Below are positions 11,515 to 23,936 of a stretch of 64,000 bases of DNA, in pieces; within the stretch, counting starts at the first letter, position 1, and each line of letters begins with the position of its first letter. Origin of the DNA: Pterobdella sp. o SKG-2022 (taxonomy: Eukaryota > Annelida > Clitellata > Hirudinida > Piscicolidae); the NCBI GenBank assembly GCA_964035795.1, contig OZ038321.1, positions 5,632,996 to 5,696,995 of the forward strand. The letters are read 5' to 3'. The translations under genes were made by a program, and so were the position numbers. The notes below the pieces were generated by a model that worked only from the letters and a program-made list of their open reading frames with translations, searched no databases and was not told the origin of the DNA.

Positions 11515-14344
11515 GTTCAAAAATTTGCAGTATTTACTTTGGCTAAAGGAGATTAATAAATTTCTTATTTATAATAAATATAGCGTATTTTTCGTTATAA
11601 CTTGATTTTTCTCTGATTATAAAACTTTTATATAAATTATTTTATGTATATTTTTATATTTTGTTTTACATTTGGAGAGCATACAAATGTTGTAAACCAT
11701 CTTCTCATATCTTTTTTTCCCATTCATACCAATAAGCTTCGGCTCACAATCGTATCTAATGCTGATGTGAAAGATGCAGAAGTCTATAACTTTATGAAAA
11801 GGGAAAAGTTGGTTGTTGGTTGAGTGGATTTTTGGATGAATGGATGCATGAGTTACTTAGCGGATAAATTCATTTATGAATCACTTTTCTTGTTTTTTTT
11901 TATATAAGAAGAAAATTTTTAGATACATTTATTTTTTGTGAAGTAAGTTATTTCAAAATTGATAAGCAGTTCTATTTATATTACTATAAAAACAGATAAA
12001 GGATTCTAATAGAAGTTATGGTTATTGTGAGATCAATGTGAAATTTTATATAAAAAAGGTTAATCATAGACAGTTAGGTAAAGATCAAACAATAATTTTT
12101 GGTTAGTTTGAAGACCTTGTAGTAATTTCTTCAACGATGTTATAAAGAGGTTGCTCTCTTTGTCCCTCATTTGGTTATTTTATAAAAAAAATACATAAGA
12201 TGTTTCTAGAAAATAACCTTTTGTAACATAACAACATAAAACAAAGACAAAAAACATTACTAGAAATAAATATTTATCCATATGAAACTAATCATGAAAA
12301 ATAAATTGAAAGCTCGGTAATCTTAAAGGTCTTGACTTAATGATGTTTCAGGTGATATCGATTCTCAAATACTATTGATGTCTTATATAATAGTAGCTTG
12401 TATTCCTACAACATTGCTACTACTTTTTGACATTTTTATTTTATTGATTAAATTGAACAAAAGTTTAACAAAAAAGGGAAATAAAATTTACAAAATATTT
12501 CTACTCCTTCTACTGCCACTGTTACTACCACTATGAATTTGCCAAGGTGCCAGTAGAAATCTTAGGCACCCAGGTCAAAATCGAGCACTTTATTGAAACC
12601 AATTAGTTTTAAACGCGTGACAATACAAACTAAATGAAATCAAATCTCAAACCTCATCTGGACTATAAAGATGCAATAGCCTCTTTATAACGACAAGACA
12701 ATTACTCTAGACCTGGGCTGCATTCAATGGGGCATTCAGTAATATGTGTCATTAGGCAATAAAAAATTAACTATACTACTAATATCAATAATATTTACTA
12801 TAAATTAATTATTATTTCAGCAACAAAAAAATATATTAATTAAAATAGAAAATATAGAAACTTAATTTTTATTAATATATTGTCTTATTACCTCTAATGA
12901 AAAGTATGAAGATGCTCGTTATAAGGATGAAGAATCAGTGATGATATCTGTCTGGTATCTAGTCCTCATTTTTATAGGACATTCAAATTGTAATGGATTT
13001 TTCTTTGTAATTCTCCATACTGCTATATATGCTATATTATTCAAAAAGCTGGGTGGACTTATAAGCTTTTGTGCCTCTTTATTATCATTATCAATTCCTC
13101 GTCGGAGTTTTTATTGTTCTTTTTATGAGCTTTTTTCTGCACTTCCTGAATCTCCATAATGTTCCTTATGTACTATCTCATCAAGCTGTTAGGATTTGTA
13201 AACGTAAGTGCCTTTAAATGTCTGTTAAAACAAGCATGTCCATTACAAATTTCTTCATTTAATTGAGTTTTCTTTAATAAATAGCACTAAAGTGGTTTGT
13301 AGCTGTGAATCCTGAGTTTGAGGATCTGAATTTTTCTACATTTGTCCAATTGTTAGTTCCAGTTTTTGATTTTTTCTGTTTTAAAACAAAGCCTGCATTC
13401 AAAGTTGATTCTTCAAAATTCTAAACTTAGAGCTCAACCATTACGTTGAGCAGATCTGTTTGTAGATGGCATTTTAGCTGTGTATTTTAGAATTATTTGT
13501 ATTTCAAAGCTTTTGTGAGTTGTTTTTGAGTATTTGAAGGTTCTTTAAAAAACATTATTGTTGAGATAGTTATTGTTTTAATCAAAAAAATCTAAAATAT
13601 GAAAAAATTTAGTTTTTTCCAATACTTAAAAATTCTAAAAGTAATAAATTTTTAATTGCAGTTTTGTGAGTATATTAATCAAATGCATATAATAACACAT
13701 ACTGCAAAATTATAAGATCATTTCATAAATGATTCAGTGTCATCAGACACAACTGAATGACCTTAAAAATATAATGAAGCTTCACATAACATCTCGGCCT
13801 CTACAACTTATACTCAGTAACCCTCATATTTAATATTCGCATATTTGTTGCATAGTAACGTTTCATTAACAGAAGCACATTTAATAAGAGTTATGTATGT
13901 GATAACTCTAATAATGACACGCATTTGAGCGGCTGATGGCTTCACAAAGACAAGGCAAAGTCTAAACATACTTTAGTATTTTCTTTGATCATCTTGTTTA
14001 TTTTGAGCGTTTATGTGGCTGTTTCATTTGTGAAGTTTTGATTCATAAATTTTTAATGAATTTTAAATAAGACGTTATGTAAAATTTTGCTATTTTGACA
14101 TTGAAAAATGTTGTACAAAGTTATACATGTAATAGTATTGAGTGTGCAATAAACAATTTAGTACACTCTTCTTGACATAAAAAACAGGATTTTTCTGCTA
14201 AAATTTATAATTGAACGGTTAAGTAAAATTTTAAATTTTTCAAAAAATTTGATGTTCATAAATACGAAAGCTTTGCATTAAAATAAAAGTTTTCAAAGTT
14301 ATTATTACTTCTTTTCATACGGTAAATGAATAATCAACCCTCAG

Positions 14345-17300
14345 AAGACCATTTAGGCACAGAGGAAGAATGTCCTACATTCGACTCACTCTCTTCAGAA
14401 CATCTCTTAGAGAGGGACTTAGAGAATTACATACACAACTACAACAAGCACAGTGATCATACATTACAGACCAACAACCACGATCCCATTTTGTCATCAT
14501 CAGCTACTTCACCAACCTCCCCACATTTCCTCTCTCTTGAATCTTCTGTCCTCATGTCACCGCAGTCTCTACACGCTGTATCATCTCCTCTTGACGACTT
14601 CCACAACATCATCTCTTCGTCTTCTTCATCATTAGCTTCTTCTGCATCTTCATCATTATTTTTATCAACTTCATTTGCTTCATCTTCATCTTCATCTTTT
14701 TCTTCTTCTTATTGTTTTTCGTCATCCATTCCTTCTTCTAATCTTCATGTTTTAAGTTGTAATCCGTCCTTTTCTCACAATTCATTTTTTGTTGAAAACA
14801 ATTTATCTTTACCTGCAAACTCTAATATTTTTACTTCTTCTTTTTCATCCACTACCCCTCCTAACTCAAAAATTCCAACACACCAACTACACAACCCCCA
14901 AATGTCAAACACAATGCCAATATTCACACTACCACCATCATTATCATCAGTGTCATCATCTTTATCACCAACATCATCATCTTCATCATCATCGGCATCT
15001 CCATCATCTTCTTCTTCATCATCATCACTTATAACATCCTATAATCAACCACCAACAATGTTCCCACAACTACCACCACCAACACCACTACTACTAAACC
15101 TACACTACACAAACACTTTCACTTCACCCCCTCAGTCTCCTCTGAACACCTACTTTCAAAGTTTCAAACAAACTCCAAATCTTTTAACTTGTAATACAAA
15201 TTTAGGCATTAATAACACCAACAATAATAACAATAATAACATGCATAAAAGCAATATAAACGAACCCCTGTTGACCAAGCTTTCATTGAATCCCTTTTCA
15301 GATTTAATGGCCATTTTAACAAGCATCAACAATAGTAACGACACAGATAACTCTTACGATAAAATCAGTCTTATCAATTCCATCTTATCAAATAAATCAA
15401 CACAATCCACTCTATTCAACAATAACTCTACCAATTTTAACGGAAATATTGAAAGTATTTTTCCAAATATAACCAATAAGGATAATACGAACAATACTAA
15501 TAATAATCCTAGTATGAATTTTTTTAACCCTCCTCACAACAATTTTATGAGCAATCTTCTCACCAACTTCATCGAAAAAGTCACTGCTGACAACGTTCAT
15601 ATTAAAGAACATTTGAACCATAACACTACTATGAATGACAACAACAATGATAACTTCATTAAAAATTTCAATAAAGGCAACTTCATCAGTAATAATAATG
15701 TCAATAATAATAATTTTATAAAAAATAATAAAAATAATAAAGACTACAATAGCTTGTGTTCTCAAAGCCAACAGGAGATTTGTGAGGGTTACAACGCCAC
15801 ACCGGTCTCTTCCATTAATGACAATGATGGAAATAATAGTAATAATAATACTGTTGAAAATGATGACAATAATATAAACAACAATAATAATGACGATAAA
15901 AAAATTACTACTAATTTTAAAAATAACAATAATAATAGAAACAATAACATAATAAACACCAATATGTTGATAAGCAACTTGGCAATCAATGAATTCCTCA
16001 CAAAGTACATTCTCAACATGGGCTCTAACAAACAATATCATAACAACAATAATAAATACAATAATAATAATAATAATCAAAACAACGACATTTTGAGCAA
16101 TAATGATAATAATAAACATGATAACAACAGCAATAATAAAAACAACAATAATGATAATAGTGGTGTAAATATCTTTAAACCGCTATTAAATAGACATGAG
16201 AGCATCATTAAAAACCTTGTTACTGACACCCAGAATAAAAATACCACAGAACCACCATCATTAAACAACCATTGTAGTTTTCAGAATAATAAAAACGATG
16301 GTTTTATCAATAATAACAGCAATAATATCATCAAAAATAACAATAATATTAGTGACAATGACCAAACACTGGCTCTGTTATCGAGACTACAAAACACCTT
16401 GAACAACACAATAAAAAACACCTTAAACAACACAATAAAAAAGACCTTGAACAACACAATAAAAAACACAATAAATAACTCACTGCAAACTTCTCTGCAA
16501 CACTCAATCTTCAACGACAACATTTACAAAGGAATATTCCACAACAAACTGGTCTTTAAGCAAAAGAAACTACCCGAAGAAACCCGAAAACACCTTCCTT
16601 CCAGCCCTCAGTTTTTTCATCCAAATATTAATAACAACAATAATAATAATAATAACATTAATAATATCATCAAAAATATTAACAGTGCCAACACATCGAG
16701 TCAACAGGACGAAGTGAGCAATATAAAGACATTGAATATATTAAACAACTTTTTCATAAATATGAGCAACCATGATAAACCATCAAGCCAGTCTACAAGT
16801 TCCCTTAATATACCATTAAATTCTTCGAATGCGAATTATTTAAATAATAATAATAATAATAATAACAACATGAACATACCTAATATTAATCACTTGAGAA
16901 GTTCAACCAACAATGGTGTCAGAAGCTTTAATGGAAGCTGTCTTGAGCAGCTTTCAAACAACTTCTCTAGCAAGCCACTACAAAATCATAATCATATTAA
17001 CAATCACTATAAACTCAATAACAGTAATCAAAACGATAAAGTCAACGCCACACACAACGTACAAACGACAAACAACTTAAGTATTTACTTAAACTCAATG
17101 TTGAAGAATGCAAATAATGTCAAAACCAACAATGAAATCTTGAACAAACTTTTACCTCTTTCTTACAACTCGTTAAGCACCTTCAAACCAGCCGGCAATG
17201 AAATGAACACCAGACAGCTGGTATCTTATGAAAACAGAGATGCTCAATTTTCAGAAACCCCTCAAAATCTTTATACAAGCACTTTCAGCTTGAACCCACC

Positions 17301-18735
17301 CAACACCAACCAACACAACACTAATCAAACTACCATTTTTCCACCAACTACCAACAACCAAACAAATTGCAACAACCATTCCGTAATTTCAAACAACGAG
17401 ACAGAGTATGCAGAGATAGTGGAGAATTTTTTGAAATGCTTGGAAGAGGAACAGATTTTTAATGAAGTTTATCAGACTTTCAACAATAATAACATCATCA
17501 ACAATTTTGTCAACAATTGTATTAATATAAATAATAGTCAAAATAATATTCATAGTAATAATAATATTCAGCTGGCAAACTTAAATATAAAACCTGAAAG
17601 GGTGGACAATACAGCAGAAAGTTTCATAAACCACCCCATTCCCAACAATTCTATCATCAATGCAAACGAGACAAATTTTAATATTAAAAACAACATCGAC
17701 ATTAGTGACACATTGATAAACAAAAACACTCCAGGGTTTGTTCACAACAGTGAACCAACCGACCCCCTGACCACCAAGCCTCCCCCCACCTACCTTCAAT
17801 CCATTCTCCACAACTTAAACTTGGAGAAAAACTTGAACATACCACTCAGCTGTTTGCCCGATAAGAATGTTGTATCGATAAAAGAGGAATCAAAATACGC
17901 CGATAACAAATTTATATACAGCAAAACATTTTCTTTTGATAACACTAATCGACCTTCCAGTTTTACAAAAGACTTAAATACCAGCTCAATTGAAAAAAAG
18001 GAGATCAAATGCTCAAACGAAGGCAACCTCATGAACTTCCCTGCACTTGCCCTCAACAACAAACACCCTCCCTGCCAAGACAAAATCAAGTCTGAACCCA
18101 TGTTGCAATCTCCTTTGAAGGACTTGATTTTCAATCCGGACTTTCTCCAAAACTGTTTTGCTGACATCCCTGATCTGAGTAAGGTCAAAACGGAACCCTT
18201 CGATGCCACGGACAATACAGACCTCTCACAAAACAAACTTCTTTCCGAAGTCAGAAGGGAACACCCAAATGACTTGAATGAAGATTTGAAACTTTCCTTC
18301 AAAAAGCCTCGCAAAATGCAAAAAAAATGCAGCACCAAGTTATCTGCAGCAGCTCTCAAACAATTGAGCATGTACGAGTCAGAGCAGCTGACCCCCATGA
18401 AACCACGCAAGTATCCTTGCAGACCTAGCAGAGTGCCTGTACACGAAAGACCCTACCCTTGTCCTGAAAAGTCCTGCGACCGTCGTTTTTGTCGCAGTGA
18501 TGAGCTGGCTCGTCACGTTCGAATCCACACGGGTCATCGCCCTTTCCAGTGCCACGTCTGTTTCCGGTCGTTTAGTAGATCAGACCACGTGACGACACAC
18601 ATGAGAACTCACACGGGAGAGAGACCATTTAGTTGCCACATGTGTGGAAGGAAGTTTTCGAGAAGTGACGAGAGAACCCGACATCTCAAAACCCATGAGA
18701 AACAAAGACCTGCCTCTCTCATTAACTTCGGGTGA
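14345..18735 (+). CDS. EGR/Krox-family zinc-finger transcription factor, main exon
   Basis: The exon encodes an immediate-early-type transcription factor that would bind GC-rich EGR sites in the nucleus. The C-terminus has the family linker [17 protein letters not shown]. Three C2H2 fingers follow from about residue 1376 of the 1469-codon frame that opens at 14326. Their recognition helices are [16 protein letters not shown] and RSDERTRH, the same base-contact set as Zif268/EGR1, so a GCGTGGGCG-like site is expected. The N-terminal ~1370 residues are Ser-rich, then dominated by poly-Asn. Several sumoylation-type motifs (IKPE, IKEE, IKSE, VKTE) lie before the fingers. The protein ends only ~20 residues after finger 3, while vertebrate EGR1 is about 540 residues with a long tail. 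An unspliced start at ATG 14326 is possible (TAA directly before it); with exon 1 the product is 1489 residues. Confidence 0.93.
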
Positions 18736-19078
18736 TCATGCTGCATCGTGCATCAATCCAAGATGTCAAAACCAATCTGATGTAAGAAACAATAATAAGA
18801 GTTGAAGCTCTTAGAGGAAACATAATGAGGGATGGGGGAGTCACGATGAATCAGATTGGTTGAGTTCATCGATTAACAATACGTCAGTCAGAGGGGCCTT
18901 AGGTTTACAAAATTTCATAAGATAGAAAAGATATATTTTGAAGGATACTCTATACTTCATCCCAACAATTATATTATTGTGCCAAGTTTTCAAACATTTC
19001 TTGCATAGATCATTGTAAAAATAGTTTTCTCCATATTTTCTACAAAGTAAATCTATTTTCCGAATAATAACAAATAAA
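18736..19078 (+). other. Probable 3' UTR of the EGR gene with AATAAA
   Basis: Non-coding sequence follows the TGA at 18733-18735. An AATAAA hexamer at 19073-19078 could end the transcript. Further AT-rich ATTTA-like stretches follow to about 19450, so a longer 3' UTR cannot be excluded. Confidence 0.45.
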
Positions 19079-21486
19079 AATTAACATATATAACAACAAT
19101 CTCTCACATTCATATCAAAATAAGACTCATAATTGGCCTTATGTAGTGTCTTTGTGCCAATTCAATCGGTGCTTGTAGGCTTTTTACTCGTGTTCTCATT
19201 ACGGCGGGGCTTAGAGTTTCATGCAGTTATTGTTGCTATCAGCTTTTTATAATTTTAAACTATTTGTAACAAAATACATATGAAGAATTATAATTAAATA
19301 ATTTATTATTATTATTTTTATTGTTTATGAAGCGATTATTAGAATAGCAAGCATATCCTCATTCTCGGCTGAAATTATTTTCTCTTATTTTTTCTTATTA
19401 TATTTGTTATTAGTTGCTCATATTATTATTAATTTAAATAGATTATTAACTTTTATCAATATTTTTTGTTGTTATTATCAGTTAGGAATACGATGTCGAT
19501 GATTTAATAGTCACGCTTTTGTAATACGATTGAATTATCATGCTTTTAATAACAGAAATAATAATATTCCTATTTTTCATTATTTATTTTTATCATTTTC
19601 ATTGCTTGACGTTTGAACGTTTTCGTTATTATTATTTTTATTATTATGCCATTTTATTGTGAATTTTTGAAATTTAAATCTCGGCAGTACGAACCAATCG
19701 AAAAAATCATGATTTTTTGTTATAGTATTTTTTAAAAATAAAAATAATGGTGATGAAAAATAAAAAAATGAATAATGCAAATAATAAAAAGAGAGAATAT
19801 TTTCTTGAGCGTAACTGATTACCAAATAATGTTATTTTGATGTTTGAGATTATTATTTCGATGGTCGTGCCTCTTACCATGTTATTCTTCAACTTTTTTG
19901 TTCATCATACTTTTTTTGCCATGTTAACTAACGTTTTTTTATGTTATTTTTGATAAAAATTCTATTAAGTATCTGCTCATAACTTGGCAATTTTTTAATA
20001 ATACTTGCAAGATTTTCAATACAATATTTTAAAATCCAAGAATTTATAATTATTTTATGTTTTGCTTATGAAAATTTAAAAAACCAATGATATTTATTAT
20101 TATGGTTATTTTTAATTTTTCTTGCTAAAATATTTTATTTTTAAAATTCTTAACCATGTTCCCACATGCTTGCAGATTTTTGCATTAGCTCACACAGAAA
20201 AACATTGAAAATGTTTGTAAATGCATCAAAATGAGCTGAATGTTTGAAAGGTATTATGAAGCACTTGAGTCCATGTTTTATCGACTCTCTTAGTGATCAC
20301 AGTTTAACTTCAGCTTATTATTACTATTTTTGATCATTAATAAACATCATTAATTTTATTATTAATATTATTATGGATTTTTTAAATTATTATTATTGTT
20401 ATTATGGTTATATTGTTACAATGTTGTAGTTTTTAAACTTGAAACCGAGTATGTGATCCAAACAGTTTCCTCCTTTTCACGTCTATACTATTTTTATTTT
20501 TTAGTTGTTTCTCAAATCCATTATTTTCATTATTTTGCGTTATTCTTTCGAATGCAAATGTTATTTTCATATGGGCATTTAGTTTATTAGCATTTTTATT
20601 ATTTGTATTGTTTCTATTACTGATGATATTTTTAATTATTTTTCTTCACCCTTACTCTCACCAAGATTATCATTGTTGCACACCACTGCATCAAACCACC
20701 TCTGAAGCAATGTCACTAGTTACAATGATATTTCACTTGATAAAACTTTATATAAATATACTCATTATTTATATGTACTTTCATATATGGAGTTATATAA
20801 GCACAGAGATGCCATTGAGATGCACGGTGCAGTTTAAGATTTGCTTCGTAGATTTGTACAGGATAACATTTATTTTTGAAAAAAAAAATCAAAAGTTTTT
20901 TAAAAAAATTAATCATTGCTTGAAAATGCCTGTGGGAGTCTTAATATGCGAGTTGTTTTAAGTGAAAGGTTTGAGTAGGCTGAAAGAGTAAGTACAGAAA
21001 GTGAGATGGTCAAAAAGACGATAAAATGACCATTTAAATGCTTGTATTAAGATTTCACATTATTATTAGTTCAAGGGCATTTATTAGCAAGCATATTGCA
21101 TAAACTAAGACATCGAGGCGAGAGATAACCACATGGTACTCAGCACCCCTTCATTAAATGTTCAGAAGTTTGAGTGGTAGTATTGAAACAGGGATGCAAG
21201 ATGTATCATTTCTCTGATTGAAATTTTAAATTTCATCTAAAAATATTACAGGTCAAATTAATTTTCCTCTAGCGAGTCATTCGAATTTAAATAAGGGAAG
21301 TGCATTTTGAAACTAAAAAGGCAATTAAAAAGTCTAAGCTTATTGCTTGAGCAAATGGAAGGATTTGCCCGGTCCATTAATTTAAATTCTTTTTTTATTC
21401 GATAAAACAAACAAAATATTCTAGAAATTACAACATCTTGTTTCTTTATTGCATCAAAAAAACACACACGTACACATAAACATATA
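19079..21486. other. Intergenic, AT-rich, nothing recognised
   Basis: ATT-rich low-complexity sequence. Short open frames here are biased by composition and match no family that I recognise. Confidence 0.5.
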
Positions 21487-22691
21487 CACACTTTCTTCTT
21501 CTTCTACTGCGTTTGTCCACCGTCAGGCAGGTGCAGAGAGTGGTCTATTCTTGGTATTGTGAAACACTTCTTCTCGTCATTGGGCAGGCCTTGACGTTTG
21601 AAGTGTCGTTCCCAATGTTGGCATGCAATGGTCAGGTTTGCCTGTGTAGAATGTTTCTGTCTAACATGGTTCGCGAGTCCTGTTTTGTTTGCTGCTATTC
21701 TGTTGCAGCCAGGAAACGAGCAAAGTAGTTCACTATTTGATTCGATATAATTGTTGTTGTTATCAGCATCGCTTGAGTTTTGTTCCTTTACACGATTTCT
21801 TTTTTTTTTTGGTTCAGCTCCATAGTACGATTTCTAACATTCACTTTGCACCGCCAATTAATATTTTTTACTCACCACGTCAACCCACCTTTGTTTCTGT
21901 CCTTCTTGACACTTCTTACCACCATTTATTCTGCTAACCAGCAACTTTTTTGAAACCCGTTCTTCACACTTTCTTTCAACACGACCTAACCATCGCAGTC
22001 TTCTCTGTTGTAAGATGCAGTCGCCTCCTTTAATTTCGGCCATTTCCCTTATCTTCGTGCATCTTATTTTAGCTTTTAGAGAGAAACCACAAATAGTTCG
22101 CACACATTTGTTGATGAAGATTTGGAGTCGTTGTGGAAGAGGTGCCCATGACTCGCTTCCGTACCAAAGAACTGGCAATACGTTTGCTTTAAACAGCCTC
22201 ATCTTGGTCTTGCTGTTTATTTTATGTTGACGCCAAACGAGTTTGTACGTACTTCTGAAAGCTATCGAAGCCTTGTTGATTCGCACATCAATCTCTTCCT
22301 CCAGAGAGCAGTCGTTTCGAAGTATGCTGACCAGGTATTTATACTGACCCACTCCTTCAAAATCAAAATCATTATTTCTGCCTCTAAGCTGAGTATCTGG
22401 GTAGTCAGCTTCTGGAGATATAGTCATTTTTTTTGAATTTTGGCTGTTAATTTTTAATCCGAAATGGGCTCACTCTTCATTGATGGGTTGAATAAGAACA
22501 TGTAATTCACTCTTATTACTACTCATCAATACTACATCACCAGCATACATAAGAATTGGAATTCCTTCCTTCTTATCAAACTTGTGGCGACTGTTACAAA
22601 CCAGGGGAGCCTTAAGATTGTATTCAAATTCAACACCAGAATTAAAAAGCTTCAACATTACCGATCGAATAATGACGTCTAGAACATGTTG
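21487..22691 (-). mobile_element. RTE-like LINE fragment, reverse transcriptase C-terminal part
   Basis: On the - strand a frame from 22691 to 21858 gives the end of a LINE reverse transcriptase: GVEFEYNLKAPLVC, then the catalytic block as MYAGDVVLMS, then the thumb/C-terminal region with VLPVLWYGSESWAPL, QRRLRWLGRVER and QKQRWVDVVSKKY. The frame is intact except for one TGA at 22470-22472, where Trp is expected (INEE-stop-AHFGLKIN). The usual (Y/F)ADD reads YAGD, losing a metal-binding Asp. A 3' UTR runs to an AGAAGAAGAAGAAAG tail near 21487-21505, typical of RTE-type ends. The 5' end is truncated. Confidence 0.85.
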
Positions 22692-22736
22692 AAAAAAGAA
22701 AAAAAAAATATATATTTATTTATATTTATACGCACA

Positions 22737-22800
22737 CACACACTTCCTGTGCCTTTATCCCCCATAAGGCGGGTGAACTAAACTGCAAAAATTGAAGTTT
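22737..22800 (-). mobile_element. Possible second RTE-like LINE 3' end
   Basis: On -, the sequence GGGGGATAAAGGCACAGGAAG resembles RTE-type 3' ends and is followed by GT-rich simple sequence. It lies just upstream of the other RTE-like fragment, which makes a nested or repeated insertion plausible. Short, so uncertain. Confidence 0.35.
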
Positions 22801-23240
22801 ATCTATGGACCTGGTTTGTTCTTCTTTTGGCTTGTCAGTGATCAGCTAGGCAAAGTTTTTTGAAATCCTTCTTTTAAGCTCTTTTTTGATGGCTTTCGTT
22901 GAAATTTTAAAGTTTTTTCTCCGCAACAAATTAAAATTAATAGTTTTTACTTTTAACCGTTCGACCGCCATACTTGTTTATATCCAAATTTAGAATTGAA
23001 GCTTGATTTTTTTTCGAATACTTTTTATTGTTTTTTTATTACACTAAATACAACTTTTTGAGTTATTTTGGTATGAAAAGAGACTATTTTGAACTTTTGT
23101 ATTTATCTGAAATGAGATTTTTTGAAATAAATTATTATCAATTTGTTACGATATTTATTTTAAACCAATTTTCAACTACAAATTTCAACTTTAAACTTGA
23201 GAAAACTTTAAATTTCACAGAGGTCATTTTACTCGTCCCT
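22801..23240. other. Intergenic, nothing recognised
   Basis: AT-rich sequence leading into the CA microsatellite; no gene or repeat recognised. Confidence 0.5.
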
Positions 23241-23266
23241 ACACACACACACACACACACACACAC

Positions 23267-23334
<68 letters not shown>

Positions 23335-23379
23335 CACACACACACACACGCACGCACGCACACACACACGCACACACAC

Positions 23380-23425
<46 letters not shown>
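23241..23425. repeat. (CA)n microsatellite with CG variants
   Basis: About 185 bp of CA repeat, with an AACA interruption near 23268 and scattered CACG units near 23325-23385. Open frames on both strands (poly Thr-His, Cys-Val) are artefacts of the repeat. Confidence 0.98.
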
Positions 23426-23427
<2 letters not shown>

Positions 23428-23739
23428 ATGAAACTTGTATGAGAACTCGTTGTCTTCAATATTCTCAATGCATTGAAACTAGGTTTCATACATTTAATTA
23501 TTATATCAAATTAATATCATTTAAACTAAAATTGAAGTAAATCAAGTTTTATTTTTATCCATTGTTTTTTATCAACCAATCAAATGCATTAATGGGATTG
23601 TCCAGCTGTGTGTTTAACTCTTCTGCCATGGGAATGTTAGAGGGGAACTCGCCCATTTATTCACCTATAAATCCCCACTTCCACCCAATACCTACTTTTT
23701 TCAAATACCTATCTTTTTACTATTATACACATTCATTTA

Positions 23740-23936
23740 TTTACTCAATCATTCACACCCACCCTCACACATACATCCCGTTGCAAGTCTACGCATCCCC
23801 CCAACCATCCATTCACCCGCCCACCCATTTACCCACTTATCCATTCACCCAATCATCCATCCATCAAACATTTATTCAGTCAACCAACCATCCACCAACT
23901 CACCCAACCATTCACCCACCCAGCCACCGATCACTA
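23740..23936. repeat. Degenerate CCAT/CACC-rich simple repeat
   Basis: Imperfect CCAT, CACC and CATT units. The long + frame through it (His/Pro/Thr-rich) follows from composition, and I do not call it a gene. Confidence 0.7.

Noticed and set aside
15156..16523. Long - strand frames (Ile/Val/Leu-rich) within the EGR exon
   Set aside because: They are the complement of the AAT/AAC poly-Asn coding repeats; the + frame ends in conserved zinc fingers.
23028..23540. 170-codon frame with a His/Thr run
   Set aside because: The central part is the CA microsatellite and the flanks show no coding bias.
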